Shown here piece by piece: positions 1-43,710 of a stretch of 64,000 nt of DNA. The notes beneath the pieces are model-generated. The model did no database searches. It was not told where the DNA came from and was given only the letters and a program-made list of their open reading frames with translations. Location of the stretch: positions 12,126,577-12,190,576 of the forward strand of contig CM022666.1 of the NCBI GenBank assembly GCA_012295275.1, given 5' to 3'. Position numbers and translations under genes: made by a program. The DNA comes from Chrysomallon squamiferum. Taxonomy: Eukaryota > Mollusca > Gastropoda > Neomphalida > Peltospiridae. Position 1 is the stretch's first letter. Each line of letters starts with the position of its first letter.

Positions 1-58
1 CACACATGTATAAATATTTATTTTAAATGAATGATGACATAATGTAAGTAGACATTAC

Positions 59-29329
<29,271 letters not shown>

Positions 29330-30510
29330 GTTTTTCAATCGTGAAGACACACAGAACAAACTTCTACCAATCTGTGTAGGTTTTGGCGTACCAGCCAACT
29401 GACTGGCACCGGAGAAGCACAAAGTCATCAAAGTTGAAGAAAATGTCCGAACGGCCAAGTTTAATTCCAGCCGTTCTTTTAAGGCCGAGATTTAACTCGG
29501 CTATGAGTCAAAGCCTCAATCCTATAATGAGAAGAAAGATTTTGAAAATCATCCAGCCGACTGCATGAAGTTAACTTCGATGTCCTCCTTCAGAGTAGCA
29601 TAAGAATTTCGCGTAGGTACATCCAGATTTCAGACAAAGTAGGCGGAGTATCCGTATGAAGCCGCGCCCACTCCCACGCCAGTCATTCCGTTATGGGACA
29701 AATTCGTATCACTCGACTGCATAAGAAAAAAGGAAATTGCTTTCATCCCATGTTTTAGTGCACAATAAACTGAATTGTTTTCGTTAGCGACAGAGAGGAA
29801 AAGAAACAGCTAACAACCGTCGCGAGTTATTTAATATATCTGCTGTAATACACAGACTCAGCCAAACTTTTACAGTGAATTAACATAACTGGCATCGCCC
29901 ATTTGTTGAACAGTCTTCATACAATATAATCTTTGAATAAACGTTTGTCTTATTATTTGAAATAATGACAAACGTTTTTAATTACTATTAATTTCAATAT
30001 CAAACTACTTAACTTAACTAATATTTTGCAATGCTATTTTAGGAATATTTACAAGAAGACTTCAAAGGAAATTCGAATGATTGACAGTTGACCTAGTTCC
30101 AGTAACTCTGCAAGAGCTCCAAAAGGGCGGAACTCGGCTTCCGCGAGAAGAAGTTAGTGCGCTAAAATAATTTTACTGCATGGAAATTACGAACATATTT
30201 GCAAATTTTTATCACAGAAAGGAATTAGTCATCACTTTTGGAAATCTTTTCCTAGCAGACACCGAGTCTGTAAGGAAAAAGAAAAGTTTTTGGAAATAGT
30301 GCCTCTTTGTGTGGAAGACGTTTGTTCAAACTTAGTCATTCCTAAGACAAGATGGAGGGTTAGCTTTACGAAGCGACTTCGTTTTGGAAGAGAATCGACA
30401 GAAAAAACAGAAATCGCTAGGAAAGTTTTACTAGGTCCTCAGTGGCCTGTGAAAACTTTCACAATTTCTTCTCAGTTCTGTCTCATTTGTGATAAAACCG
30501 ATTGTTCATT
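29330..30510. promoter_or_regulatory. Shared head-to-head collagen IV promoter and 5'UTRs
   Basis: The 1181 bp between the divergent start codons is richer in G+C and CpG than the surroundings. Visible motifs: GC box GGGCGG (30125-30130), CACC/GC box CGCCCACTCCCACGCC (29665-29680), AP-1 site TGAGTCA (29504-29510), and two close GC-rich inverted repeats (29449-29476, 29484-29501). No clear TATA box was seen at a sensible position for either gene. The 5'UTRs of both genes must lie in here, but transcription starts cannot be placed by eye. Vertebrate COL4A1/COL4A2 and Drosophila Cg25C/vkg share bidirectional promoters in the same arrangement. Confidence 0.75.
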
Positions 30511-30600
30511 ATGAAACCCAGAAAACCAAGTCTGCAGCCTTTGGCAGTCATTCTGGGATTTCTTCTATTTGCTCATTTTCTGGACAAGTCCGATGCCGCT
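30511..30600 (+). CDS. COL4A1: COL4A1-like exon 1 (signal peptide)
   Basis: 90 nt, 30 codons: basic start [11 protein letters not shown], hydrophobic core [13 protein letters not shown], then DKSDAA; donor GTAAGT. The ATG was chosen because it alone gives a secretion signal joined in frame to the 7S exon. Confidence 0.88.
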
Positions 30601-31405
30601 GTAAGTATTGTTCCGTTTTCAGTATTTTAATGCACGTGTTTTGGATTTTTAAAAACACTTTAGTACCGTGTTGTTATTTCATGTAAGTTGCATTATTTAA
30701 TGTTTTCATGATAACATTAAAATTTCTGACGATTTTAGAATTTGGTAATGCTGATATATCAAAATTATTTATAAGAAATATGAAATTCTTTGCTATATAA
30801 GTAATTATATGTAAATAAAATAAATAGACCAGAAGAAACGTGCAATAAAACGATAAAAGTGATTTTAATTTTATTATAGTGATTGATTCGAATCTTTCTC
30901 TCCAAGGTCCAAATATGAAAACTTGATTTTTTTTTTTTTTTTTTTTTAAATTTATTGATTATTATTACTTGTAATATTGATGTAAAAACTAAGTATGAAG
31001 TTGTAAACAAAAACACATTGTTATCAATACTTAAGGAATTAATGTGTTGTTCTAGTCGAGTGTTCTTTGTAATATATTGTATAACAAACGTGTTGAAGGC
31101 ACATTACAAAGGGAGCAGTCATTATTGGGTTTGTGGTATGCTGAAGCGGCTTTTTAAAGCATTCGCTTTGAGACAACACATGACTCCATAGATACATGTA
31201 TTGCCTATTTCTGTATTAGTTTTACAGACGCCAACATTTTGATTTCAGAGTTAAATATAACATGTATATTTAGTGAACTGTTTAATCTGCAGTTAATTAT
31301 TTTAATTATTTATGCATGAAATAATTAACTCATTAATAAATTATTATATTTTTATAATTTGCCAAAATAAAAACGAGAAACATAAATAAAATTTAAACAT
31401 AATGA

Positions 31406-31438
<33 letters not shown>

Positions 31439-33675
31439 CATCAATATTAAAATAAACAAATAATTAAAATTAATTAGAAATATAAACCGGTAATATTAAT
31501 TTATTTAAACATTTTAAATTAAGAGTCATTTTTACACAGAATCTTTGACAAGAAATATTCTCTACTTACATAATGTCTGCTCTGTTACAATATACTCCTA
31601 GAGAAACATTTTTCAGAAAAAAGTCTCCCACACAAATAACTTAATTACATAACAATTGTCTGTGTTATCACCAGAAGTACTTGTTTACAATCAGCACTTA
31701 CTAGCTGAATACACAAAACCACCCGATTATGATCAACACCTGAAGTCACCTGAGTTTGTGTATTGTCATTAATACATCTGACATTTGACCTTGCAGCATA
31801 AATATCTTCTTCCGTTCAGAACTACACAAATAAAGAAAAACTTTTAGAGAGAATTGTAATGCTCTGTACATGAAAATTGTGGTGTTTTTTTTAGTTTTAT
31901 TTATCTGGTTCATTAACAGAGTTTAGGTAGCTAGTTAGAGAAAATAATTTGTGTTCAAATAGTGCATGAAATTGAAAATCCTGTTCTGCACTGCTAAATA
32001 TATTTAATATAGTAATAATAATTAAAAAAATAAGATATAAATGAATAAATAAATAAATATATAAATAAAAAAGTAATAATAATAAACTGTTGAAAGGTAG
32101 AAAAAATTTAGATTACAAAATAAATAAATATAAAAACGACGAAAAGTGATAATATTAAATACATTAATTAATTAACAAAAGAAAGTACAAGAAACTGCAT
32201 TTTAAATTTATAAAACTGTGTACCTCACTATCAGTTTTCAATTTCAATTTGTATCAATATATATATATATATATCACTAGAAAACAGAAAAATAATTATT
32301 GTTTTCTGTTTGATGAATCACACAAATAATTTCAATATGCAAGAAAATATAGCAAAAATTCAACATTAGGCAACAACAACATCTCATATAGTAGTTTGTC
32401 CATATAAAGGTTATATATATAAACCAATGAACATGCATTGTTTTGTCTGGAAGCAAAATTATAATTAAAAGAATCAATGATAAAAGAAGAAGCCATGAAA
32501 TAAATAATAATATGTGATGTTCATATCAGTAAATGTTTGATATATAATGTAATTTTAACAAAAATAATATTTAAATAAAACAGAGTGAAAAGAAATTAGA
32601 AAATGTCCATTAAAAAGAAGAGAATATTTAAATATTAGTTTCTACCAATTATTTTAAACCAAAATTACACTTGTTTTGTACAATGTATGTAGTGTAATGT
32701 ATTAAGTTATTATGATGCACAGTATTACAACAATGTATTTGTTAAAATACTGTATTCATAGTGTGTATTTTGTAACACATTGCTCTGATAATAACATTAT
32801 AAAACTTTGTACAGGTTATTATACAAAGTATTACAAAATGATACACAGTATTACAACAATGTATTTTTTTAAAACACTGTATTCATAGTGTGTACTCTAA
32901 AGTGTATTTGGTAACACACTGTTCTGATTATAACAATATAAAACTTTGTACAGGTTATTACACAAAGTATTACAAAGTGTACATATAACGGGTATTTTTA
33001 AAACATTGATTGATATACTATGAATTAAATAAATTTTGACTGGATTTAAACTGTGAGACAAACACTTCATTTTTAATAACTGAATAAAAATCTAGATGTG
33101 CTTCAATCAAGATTAAAAAGAGCCACTGTATTACAAAATACAAATTCAAAGAATTTTAATGGGTTTTTATTATATTTTTTTAATTTTAATTTTATTTGTT
33201 AATTAATTTGTTTTTTTAAGTTTAAATTATTTTTTTTTTTTTTTTTTACTATGGATTGTTTACAGTATATTGCATTGTTTTATTTTGCAGGCTTGTAAAG
33301 GTTGCACAGAAACGATATGTATATGTTATGGAGACAAAGGAGAAAGGGTAAATTTTATTAATTTTAAATTGATTTTCTTTGTCAAAGTTAATATTTATAA
33401 CTTTCATAAATTTACACTAATTTTATATTTTATTTTATTTTTATTTTTTTTCATATTTGTATCCATTTCATGTAACTACAAAACTGTGAAAATAATATGT
33501 ACTTCCTCTGTAATATAAATAAACGTAACAACTAGGTCAGTTAAAATAAAACTTGAAAATTAATTTATTTTAAAAATGGTAATTGTATGATTCCAAATCT
33601 TCTGTTTGTAAATATAGGACTAATTCAATTTTTTAATATATTTATTTATTTATAATTATTTTTAGACTAATTATT

Positions 33676-33720
<45 letters not shown>

Positions 33721-34709
33721 TTTTTTTTTTTTTGTTTGTTTGTTTGTTTGTTTGTTTGTTTTGTTATATGTTTTTGTTGGATGGTTAGTTTATTAACATC
33801 TTTTTAATTTTGTTTATTTACAGGGTGCTGTAGGTTTACCTGGTCTGCAGGGACCCCCAGGTTTACCTGGCTTTCCAGGACCTGAGGGTCCACTAGGCCC
33901 ACTTGGGATGAAAGGTGACCCTGGAGAGATCGGAGCTAGAGGTCCCAAGGGTTATCGTGTACGTGTAACATAGACTGAATTTTTAATTAGTGATTGTTCT
34001 CTCTTTTAAAGTGTGTTTCACAATTCAAACAAAAAGTTAAAAATATCTGTTGTATTTCAAACAGGTTGCTGTCTGTTATTAGTTATATTTAGGAATTATT
34101 ATTATTATTAAATTTAAAAAAAAAAAAAAATTTGTACCACCAGAAATAGTGTTAAATTATAGTAATTAAATAATCAGAAATTTCAAATAATAATATATAT
34201 GTATGTATGTATGTATGTCTGTGTGTGTGTGTGTGTGTGTGTGTTAAAATAACAATGAAAATGAATGTCTGGAAGCAAAATTATAATTAAAAGAATCAAT
34301 GATAAAAGAAGAAGCCATGAAATAAATAAATAATAATACTGTGATGTTCATATCAATAAATGTTTGATATATAATGTAATTTTTAAACAAAAAGAAATTA
34401 GAAAATGTCCATTAAAAAGAAGAGAATATTTAAGTATAAGTTACCACCAATTATTTTAAACCAAAATAAGACATTTAGATAAATAAATATGTTAGTTCTA
34501 TATATAATGTGAAATGTTTGTATTTAATAACTTGTGTTGTTTTGTTTTAGGGTGCTGAGGGTTTACCTGGATTTACAGGTGTTCCAGGCATACCTGTAAG
34601 TATCGTCAACAGTTAATATAAAAATTCATATCAATGAAAAAACAATCTGCATTACATGCAAGTTTTTTTTTAATGTTTTTGTATTTATTTATTTATTTAT
34701 TTATTATTT

Positions 34710-34741
<32 letters not shown>

Positions 34742-37700
34742 TTATTATTATTATTATTTTGGTACTTTATGGCTTTTTAAAGGATAATATCGGCATAATG
34801 TTTTTAAATTTTTTTTTATATGCCACAGTCTGTATAGAATATTTATAAATGGATATGCAGTTAGTTTTCAGATTACTGAAATTTATGCCTGAAATTTGAA
34901 AATTTCTGGTTTTATTCAAATAACATTTTAGATAGCTAACTGTCAACATATATTGATTAAAACAGATTTTAATTTTTTTTAAACTGAATAAATCAAATGG
35001 TATGCAGATAATTTGTAACTTAAGTTAATAAATTATTTGAAATATGGAGAAATATATGACTATTAATTGAGCTTTAAATTTTACATTTAGATATCATAAC
35101 CATGCATTCATTTTTAATTTTTTTAATTTATTTTATTACCTTTTTCTTTAGTTGTTAATTTATGTTCCAAATGAAGAATTTCAGTTGGAAGGAAGTAGAG
35201 GTACAGGCTTGAAAAGCTCTGTGTACACATTAATGAATTATCACTAAACACATTTTTATTTATTTATTTATTTCAGGGTCAGCCAGGGCTGGAAGGACCT
35301 GTAGGACCTCAGGGCTATCATGGATGCAATGGTACAAAGGTAACATCAGCTGAAACCTAGTTTACCTTAATATTTACCTGCTGTTTAACCTTTATTTATA
35401 TATTTAAATACTTCAGAAAAAAATCTGTTTTACAAGCTAAATTTAAAATGCTATTGCTGAAGTCTTTGATTTTATAAAATTTATAATTATATTAATTTTA
35501 ATAGTATTTATTATTATTATTATTATTTATTTATTTATTTGTTATTTATTATCATTATTAATTTTGTTTATAGGTGTAAGTTTAATAAATTAAATATAGT
35601 CACATTATTTACCAATTTATACATCACTTTCTAAATGGGATAGTAATATTTTTGGCAGATACATTACATCTTGAAAAAGTAAATTTTTATTTAATTCACA
35701 TATTAATAAAGTAATAAAAATAGCAGATAGTGTGTAACTTTGGCTCCTGATCAACTCAACTTAATTTAATTTTTATTTTAATGTCTACACTTTAAAGCTA
35801 CATAGGCAATCTGGCAAAAATTAAAGTAATGAAATTTAGTTTAATTTTCAATTCATTTAACTGTCTACTGCTCTAGCAATCTTTTACACCTGGAAATAAA
35901 GCCCATTATGTAGAAATAGGCTACTGTTAAACAGCAGTGAAGTATACTGTGTAAACATGGGACTGTAAACAGAAAAGGAAATTTATTAGTTTTTTCTGCA
36001 ATGCTCTCTAGGATTATAAATCTGTGTCAAATATCGTCTAAGTAAAGATAATATTATTTATTGAAATTCTTATACTAAATGTGGTCTGAGATATTAATAA
36101 ACACTTTCAGAAGATCAGGGTACAACAAATTAAAGGTGAAATCTAAAAAGAAGTTTAAGATGCGTTAAAGCATGTAAGTTGTGTTCTGTGTGAGGTTATT
36201 AACAACAATAAAATAAAATATTTCAGGGAGAACGAGGTTTTCCCAGGTCAGCAAGGTTTTGACGGTTACCCTGGAGACCGTGGCTTACCTGGACTTCCGG
36301 GTATAAAGGTATTTATTATTTTTTTTATATATAAAACATGCAAACATACACACACACATGCATACACACAAACAATAACCATCTACCCATAAACACACAT
36401 ACACACATATATGTGTGTGTGTGTGTGTTTGTATGTGTGTGTATGTACAAACACACAAATTCACTACAAATTAAAACTAAATTGAAGTGCTCAGTGTGTC
36501 AAATATTCAATTATTCATCAGAATTAGATTTTCTATATTTAATAAATGATGTGGGGCTTGTAACATATAACTATATGTACAAATACAAACATACATACGT
36601 ACATAAATACATACATATACATGCAAATACACACACACACACACACACATATATATGTACCGACACACATATGGTAACACATACATATATGTACTAACAC
36701 ATAAATACATACATACACAGATTCACATACATAGTTATATATATCCATTAAAAGAAATGTTTTTGTGTGTTACAGGGAGATCCTGGTGAGGTTATAGGAG
36801 TAGCACTAGCAGAAAAAGGTGATCCTGGTGAAAGAGGATACGATGGCCTTCCAGTAAGTTACCCTTTTACTTTAAATTATTTTAAATTTCCACCATTTAA
36901 ATAAACATATAAACTAGTAGAATTATACGACATGTCTTTTTAATCAGAAAATTGGTAATTTTGTTTAAAATAAGCTGTATTCATGCATTTAACTTAATAA
37001 TGTAAAAACTACAGAGTTTCTGGTAATGTATTTTTAATATTTTATTCCTGACAGTAAAGTTCTAAATCATACATGAGCTGTAACTATGAGTTAGAACTGA
37101 ATTTCACAGGACAAATCCTTCTCAGTGTGTGACATTATGCTATTTCCTATTCCAAACAGTGTCTTGTAATGGAATATCAGAGTTTATAATAAATAGTTTT
37201 TGTATACTGTAAAGGTTTATATAAAATCTAAGACCAGTAATTCATGAAAGTAGCCTTTAATGCAGCATAATTTTTCTCTTACCTACAATATAAAAAACTA
37301 AGTAGTTTGTAAATTTAGAATAGAGAAAGATGAGTTGATTCTGTAATCTAACATGGCTCAGTTTAACACTGGAACTTTCTGAAATATAAACTACATACAG
37401 AAAACACATTATTGTGAACATTTTATCCAATATTTCTTTGTTGCATTACTAGACTGATAAAACAGAGGAAAAGTATTAATTAATATTGCAGAGTTGTGCT
37501 GTCTACAAGCATGTCTAACAGATTAAATATATAAGGTAATTTTCTAGGATAATTTTAGAATATGTTTTATTTGTTCAGGGAGAACCAGGAACAGATGGTC
37601 TTCCTGGTGAGAGGGGTTATCCTGGAGAACGTGGCCCACCAGTAAGTACTGTTATTAACAATAATAAACCAGTTTAAAACATTCTAACACTTCAGAATGA

Positions 37701-40700
37701 AAACTGTAGTCTCATCAAAATGTAGTCAGTTACACTGTAAAACTCCAGGTGAAAAATAAAATTTAAAAAAATAAAAATATTTCTTAAATGTTCTTGCAAG
37801 TCCATTATTATTATTTTAAAAAGATCAATTTTTGTAACAGAAGCCTGGAAAAAAGAAATATATATGTACATAAGTCTGTCAGTGTGTAAGACTGTACAAT
37901 GTCAGTGGATTACAAACTCATCATATAAGCTGTTAATAATTAAAAGCTATATTTATTACATTTTAATTAAATCTTTTGTTTGTTTTTCTTTAGGGTCTTC
38001 CTGGTCCCAAAGGTTTTGATGGCCTTAAAGGTTTCCCAGGATCTGAAAGAATGGGTCTGAAAGGACACAAGGTTTGTATAAACAGACTTTTATAAATTGG
38101 TTGATCAAAATTAACATGTACCAGCAGTGGTATATTAAAAATATAAAAGAAATATAATCTCTGTAATAATAAGTTAAAATTGACTTTTCTAATCTGTCCA
38201 CTATTGTGTGCATATAAAAAGGAACTATTGAGCAGTATTTTGTTTCACTGAGTGTGGTAAATGATGGAAATGCCTGTGAAAGCATAATTGGTATAAAGTG
38301 TATTTCAGGGTGACCGTGGAGATCCTGGTCCTGCAGGGAAAGCCCCTGTTGTTGGTCCTGAAGAGGTCCTGTCTGGTGAGCGAGGTGATAAAGGTGACCG
38401 TGGCAACAAGGGACAGAGAGGACTTGACGGACGCAAAGGACCATCAGGAGATGAGGTATATACAATATTCACAGTATGCATGTGATAAACTTGTTCTTAA
38501 TGACAGTAGACAAACACGTAATATATAACATGTAAATGTATATTACAGTCTATCTCATATAAAAACATAAAAAGAATATATTAGGAATAATAATTGCAAT
38601 GAAAATTTTATAAATTTTATTTTGTATTCTGTTTATTTTTTATTTTTCTATTTTTTTTTTTATTTTCAGGGTGAACCAGGAATTAATGGTGTTCAGGGTT
38701 TAAAGGGCATGCCTGGACCATCAGGTCGCAGGGTAAGTTTTTCAATAGTTCTGTTTAGAAAGTAACCTATAGAACGGTCATGCTGTTAAGGTTAAAGTAA
38801 AGGCATAGTGTGAAGGCTATTACTACTATAATGTCAAAGTGTAAATGAACATATTATAGGCAAAAGAAGGGTTTTATAGACTATAATGTCACTAGTATAA
38901 TGTAAATGGTAGTACTAGTATAAAAGACATATAAAATAATTTCTATTATAATGGTCAAAAAATATCATTAGGGAAATTATAAAGAACTAATGTAATAGTC
39001 ATAGTGTAAGTGATATCACTAGTATAATTTAAATGGTAGTACTAGTATAAAAGGACAGTATGAATAATTTCTATTATAATGGTCATAGTGTAAAGGATAT
39101 CATTAGTATAATGGAAATAATATAAAGGATATTTCTAATGTAATAGTCATAGTGTAATGGACATCATTAGTATAATGGAAATAGTGTAATGGATTTTTCT
39201 AGTGTAATGGTCATAGTGTAAAGGATATCATTAGTGTAAAGATATTTTACACCTACACATGTTTTATATTTTTATATATAACTGATAAAAATTAAAATGT
39301 TTATAATTCCAGGGTAAAAGAGGAAAGGAAGGTCCACCTGGTCCATATGGACCTAAAGGAATGACAGGTGCTAAAGGTTTTCCTGGATTGCCAGGAGTAA
39401 ATGGACTAAAGGTATTTAAACAAATTTATAAACATGTATATATTTTTATATTTTCTGATGAGTATGTGTCTGTGTGTCTTTGTATTTTTGTATCTGTGTG
39501 TGTGTGTGATATAAATCACATTTTCCAAGGAGACAAATATTAATATAATAGAATACACAGACATATTTATTTGACTATAACAGATTATAAAACAATTACA
39601 AACTATGTATTTGTTTTACAGGGTATGTCAGGACCTCCTGGTTATAGTGGAAGAAGAGGACCACAGGGACCTCCAGTAAGTTATATCACTTTGCATTTTA
39701 AAAATCTTTAAAATATATAACAATATTACTTTATTACTTATCTGAATAAAAGTAGATCTTTAAAATATATAACAATTTACTTTTTAAAAATCTTTAAAAT
39801 ATATAACAATATTACTTTATTACTTATCTGAATAACAGTAGATCAGGTTAGAGGCTAATCCTAGGACTAACAGTATTATCCTAGTCCAGTCAAGTTACAA
39901 ACAGTTATGTGTTTTATTATAGTTGACTTCACATTTTATTAGTGTCCATGGTATTTAAAATATGTCTGTATTTTTAATAGGGTTACCCAGGCACCTTTGT
40001 CAATGGCAGTGGGACTGGAAGACCAGGACCACAGGGACGACAAGGACCTACTGGTCCCAAAGGAGACAGGGGAAAAACTGGTATTAACAGATTAAAAGTG
40101 AAAGAATGGATGTTTGTATTTGTATGTGTGTGTGTTCTGTTTGTATGTGTTTATGTGTATTAATTGTTATTAATTAAATAGAAAAGTGTTTCATCCTTTA
40201 TTATTTTTTTTCTGTTTTTCTTTGTAATACTTTTTGTTTTACATTAATATTTAGAACTTTATCTCCTTTGGTTGATTTTAAAGTTATTTTAGAAAATAAC
40301 AATTAAAACTCATATAAAAAAATGTGAAAGATTTTTTTAATTGAACATTCATTTAATTGAACATTCATTTCTAGCACATTATTATTTTTTTATCAACAGC
40401 AATATAAATAACATAAATGATGATGATGATATTAATTATGATGATAGACTTCTAAATGAAAATATTTCTTATTACAGGCTTTGATGGTGAAATTGGTCGC
40501 AATGGTTTACCAGGTTTCCAAGGACCACCAGGACAACCAGGATTTCCTGGATTACCAGGTGTTCCAGGAATGTCAATGAAGGGTGACCAGGGTTTGCCAG
40601 GTAATTTTTATTATTAAAAAAAAATGTTTGTGCTAATTTGTAAGAGTGGTCTTGTCAGAATTTATCATCATCTAAGGCAAATGAGTTAAATAAAGTAGTT

Positions 40701-41644
40701 TTTTTTATAGTGAAAAGTAAAAAATATTTCATAAAGCTGTTTGATTTTTCAGGTGTGCCTGGAACTGATGGCAAGGATGGTGTTGTTGGTTTTCCTGGTG
40801 TAGGGGGTGCGAAAGGTGAGACGGGAAGACCAGGTGAAACTATTATTGGACCAGCAGGTGAAAAAGGCTACCAAGGTGTGCCTGGATTACCTGGACTACC
40901 AGGTATTCCGGGTGATCCTGGACCTTCTGGTGAACCTGGACTGCCAGGAGAGGGTGTTGAATTCCGTGGACCACCTGGATCACCTGGATTACCTGGTGAC
41001 CGTGGAGAACCAGGTCATCCAGGTGTGGATGGCTTGAATGGTCTTCCTGGAGATAAAGGTAAGATACAGAATATTAATTATGTGTTCAATACCAATACAG
41101 ATTATTCAAAATGATTGTTAGTTTTTGAAAATGAATATCCCCATTTCTAATCTCAGGTTTGTATCCTAAACTGTACTTTGGTTCTAATTTTCAAGTAATT
41201 TATCTTCAGTAAACTGCTAATGTACCCATAAAATAACATATACTTTCAATATTTGTATTTACCCTTAAGACAGCAATTACAATGTATCATATTTCAGTTG
41301 ATTACACATTTCATTATTTATTTTTGCGAGATATAAAAACTGAGTACATATATTATTATACTATACAACTTTAAAACACAATTTTTTTAATTTATAGTTT
41401 ATAATACTTTGTAATTTTTAAATATAGTTTTCATTGTAACAGTTGCTATTGTTTTAGGTGTTCCATTTTTTATCAGATACTTGTTAATATTTGCAGCATG
41501 AAATTTTATTTCTCCTTTATTTTGTACAACTAAAAAGGTTTCAAAGGAGATGACTGTGGCTTTTGTCCTGATGGTGTTCCTGGTTTAATTGGAGATTCTG
41601 GAGATCCTGGTCGTCCAGGTAATTCATTCTCAAAATTATTTTCA

Positions 41645-41697
<53 letters not shown>

Positions 41698-43663
41698 TAC
41701 AAATTTTGAAATATTAATATTGTTTTCAATTTTTAACAAATTAGGCCAAGATGGCATACCAGGTGCTCCAGGTTTCGATGGTCCAAAAGGAAGTCCTGGT
41801 GAAGCAGGCAGACCAGGAAATGATGGTCCTGAAGGAAAGAAGGTTTGTATTATGAAGTATTTCTGTGGTCTGATGAAAAATAATTAATCTCTATTTTATA
41901 TATACCCATGTAATCATTTTGTATCTTTCTCAATTAAGTAAAAAATGTATTATGTGGACCATAGGTTTTACACACACACACACACACACACACATGTATG
42001 CTTTGCTAATTATTAAGTATATAAATAAAATAAAATAAAATACAAGGAAGGTAATGTCTTTTCTTATGCATCATCTGTCATTTTGTAAATTTTTGCCATT
42101 GTCTTAACACATTCTAAATTTAATTGTTTTTTTTTGCTAGGGCTTTTCTGGACGTGATGGTGAGCCTGGCTTTCCTGGTCCTAAGGGAGAGAGGGGTGAT
42201 GTGATAGGGGTAGACCTTGAGCAGTACAGAGGTCCTCCTGGTGAGAAGGGGGCACGTGGATTTCCTGGTATGCCTGGTCGAGACGGGTCAATGGGTCCTG
42301 TTGGACAAAGAGGTTTACCTGGATTGTATGGACCACAGGGCATGAAGGTAAAGACATATTAGTTACTTATATGTATGAATCAGTAAGATGTAATAGACAT
42401 AACAGTATAATGAATCTGTTGAATACTACATAAAATAGATGAAAGTTAAATAATTTTAAAATGTCATGTCATATTTGAATTATTTAAATTGCATTTTAAT
42501 AATAAAACCACTTTTAACACAAAATATTCACTTTATAGCATATTTTGTATTTTTTGTTTGCTTATTCTGTATTTTATAAAATAATATCGCTGTGTTCAGA
42601 AGTTGTAAAAGCTAATTAAACTACTCTGGTCAATTTGTTTGAAAGTTATTTTATATCTTTTTCATTTCTCCAGGGTGACTATGGTCTTCCTGGTATTGAT
42701 GGTCTGGATGGCTTGCCTGGACTTCCTGGTTTCTCTGGTAGAAAGGGTGAACCAGGACAGTCCATTCAAGGTCCAGTTGGTCGAAAAGGAGAAGCAGGAC
42801 TACTTGGGCTGGATGGAGACCCAGGACCAAAGGGAGAAAGAGGTAAAATAATTTTTGTCTTTTATTATTATTTCTAATATATTTATTTTCTTCTTCTAAT
42901 ATTTTTTTATCTAGATGTTTAGTATATTCAATACAAAACAATGCATTTTATAATATTATATTATAAAGAAGTGGATTTGCAGACAGTTCTTTCTGGGCCT
43001 AAGTACAAAACAAATATTTGATGTTATTTGTTATTGTTTATGTACATCTCTCTGTATGTGTTTGTGTGCATTTGTGTGTATTGTGTTGTGTGTATTGTGT
43101 TGTGTGTATGTGCATAAAGGTGTTTATATAAAACAATTCAAAATTCAATATCTCATTATTCATGTTAATCAGTTATCAACTGTAAAGTGAGGAAGCTAAT
43201 TATATTTTTATTACCTGAAAGGTGAGAAGGGTGATCCAGTACCATTCTCAGTGAAAGAACAGTTCTATGGTGACCCAGGTGAGAGAGGACATCCTGGTTT
43301 ACCTGGTCTACCTGGAGAAAACGGCCTGCCAGGTTAGTATCAGTATTTTACGAAACAGTGTTCTAACACAAGATCATTACTGAATCCAGTGGTAGTTTGT
43401 CAGCATAAAACAATAAATACTAAACAGATTTGAATTTGAATCTGTGTAATGGAGTTCAGTGCATACCCTGTTTGTCTGTTTGGCTTGCTAAACGACTTTC
43501 TTTCTGTCTGTCTCTTTACTTATTTTTGCAGTATCTTGTTATTTCATGCATTCTGCTTAGTTTATTCATATAGAATTGTCTTATGATAGGCATTCAGCTC
43601 TATTATTTATTATTCAGTACAGTTTACTTACATAGTTTTATACACTGGTAAAAAATATAAAAC

Positions 43664-43710
<47 letters not shown>

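Larger units (their letters stand above)
30601..33290 (+). other. COL4A1-like intron 1 (2.7 kb)
   Basis: AT-rich intron holding (AAAT)n at 31406-31437, a block (32444-32668) repeated in intron 3, and a two-copy direct repeat of about 125 bp (32705-32985). A good place for regulatory sequence by analogy with other collagens, but no motif stands out. Confidence 0.8.

Noticed and set aside
30290-30514. Open frame just upstream of and overlapping the COL4A1-like ATG
   Set aside because: It starts at TTG, not ATG, and has no methionine codon inside, so it is not a usable upstream open frame in a eukaryotic 5'UTR.
36338-36748. Open frames of T/H/Y and C/V residues on both strands
   Set aside because: Translations of CA/TA/TG microsatellites in COL4A1-like intron 6.
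38025-38465. 146-residue open frame on the minus strand
   Set aside because: Antisense shadow of collagen exons 9-10; Gly-X-Y codons keep the opposite strand open.
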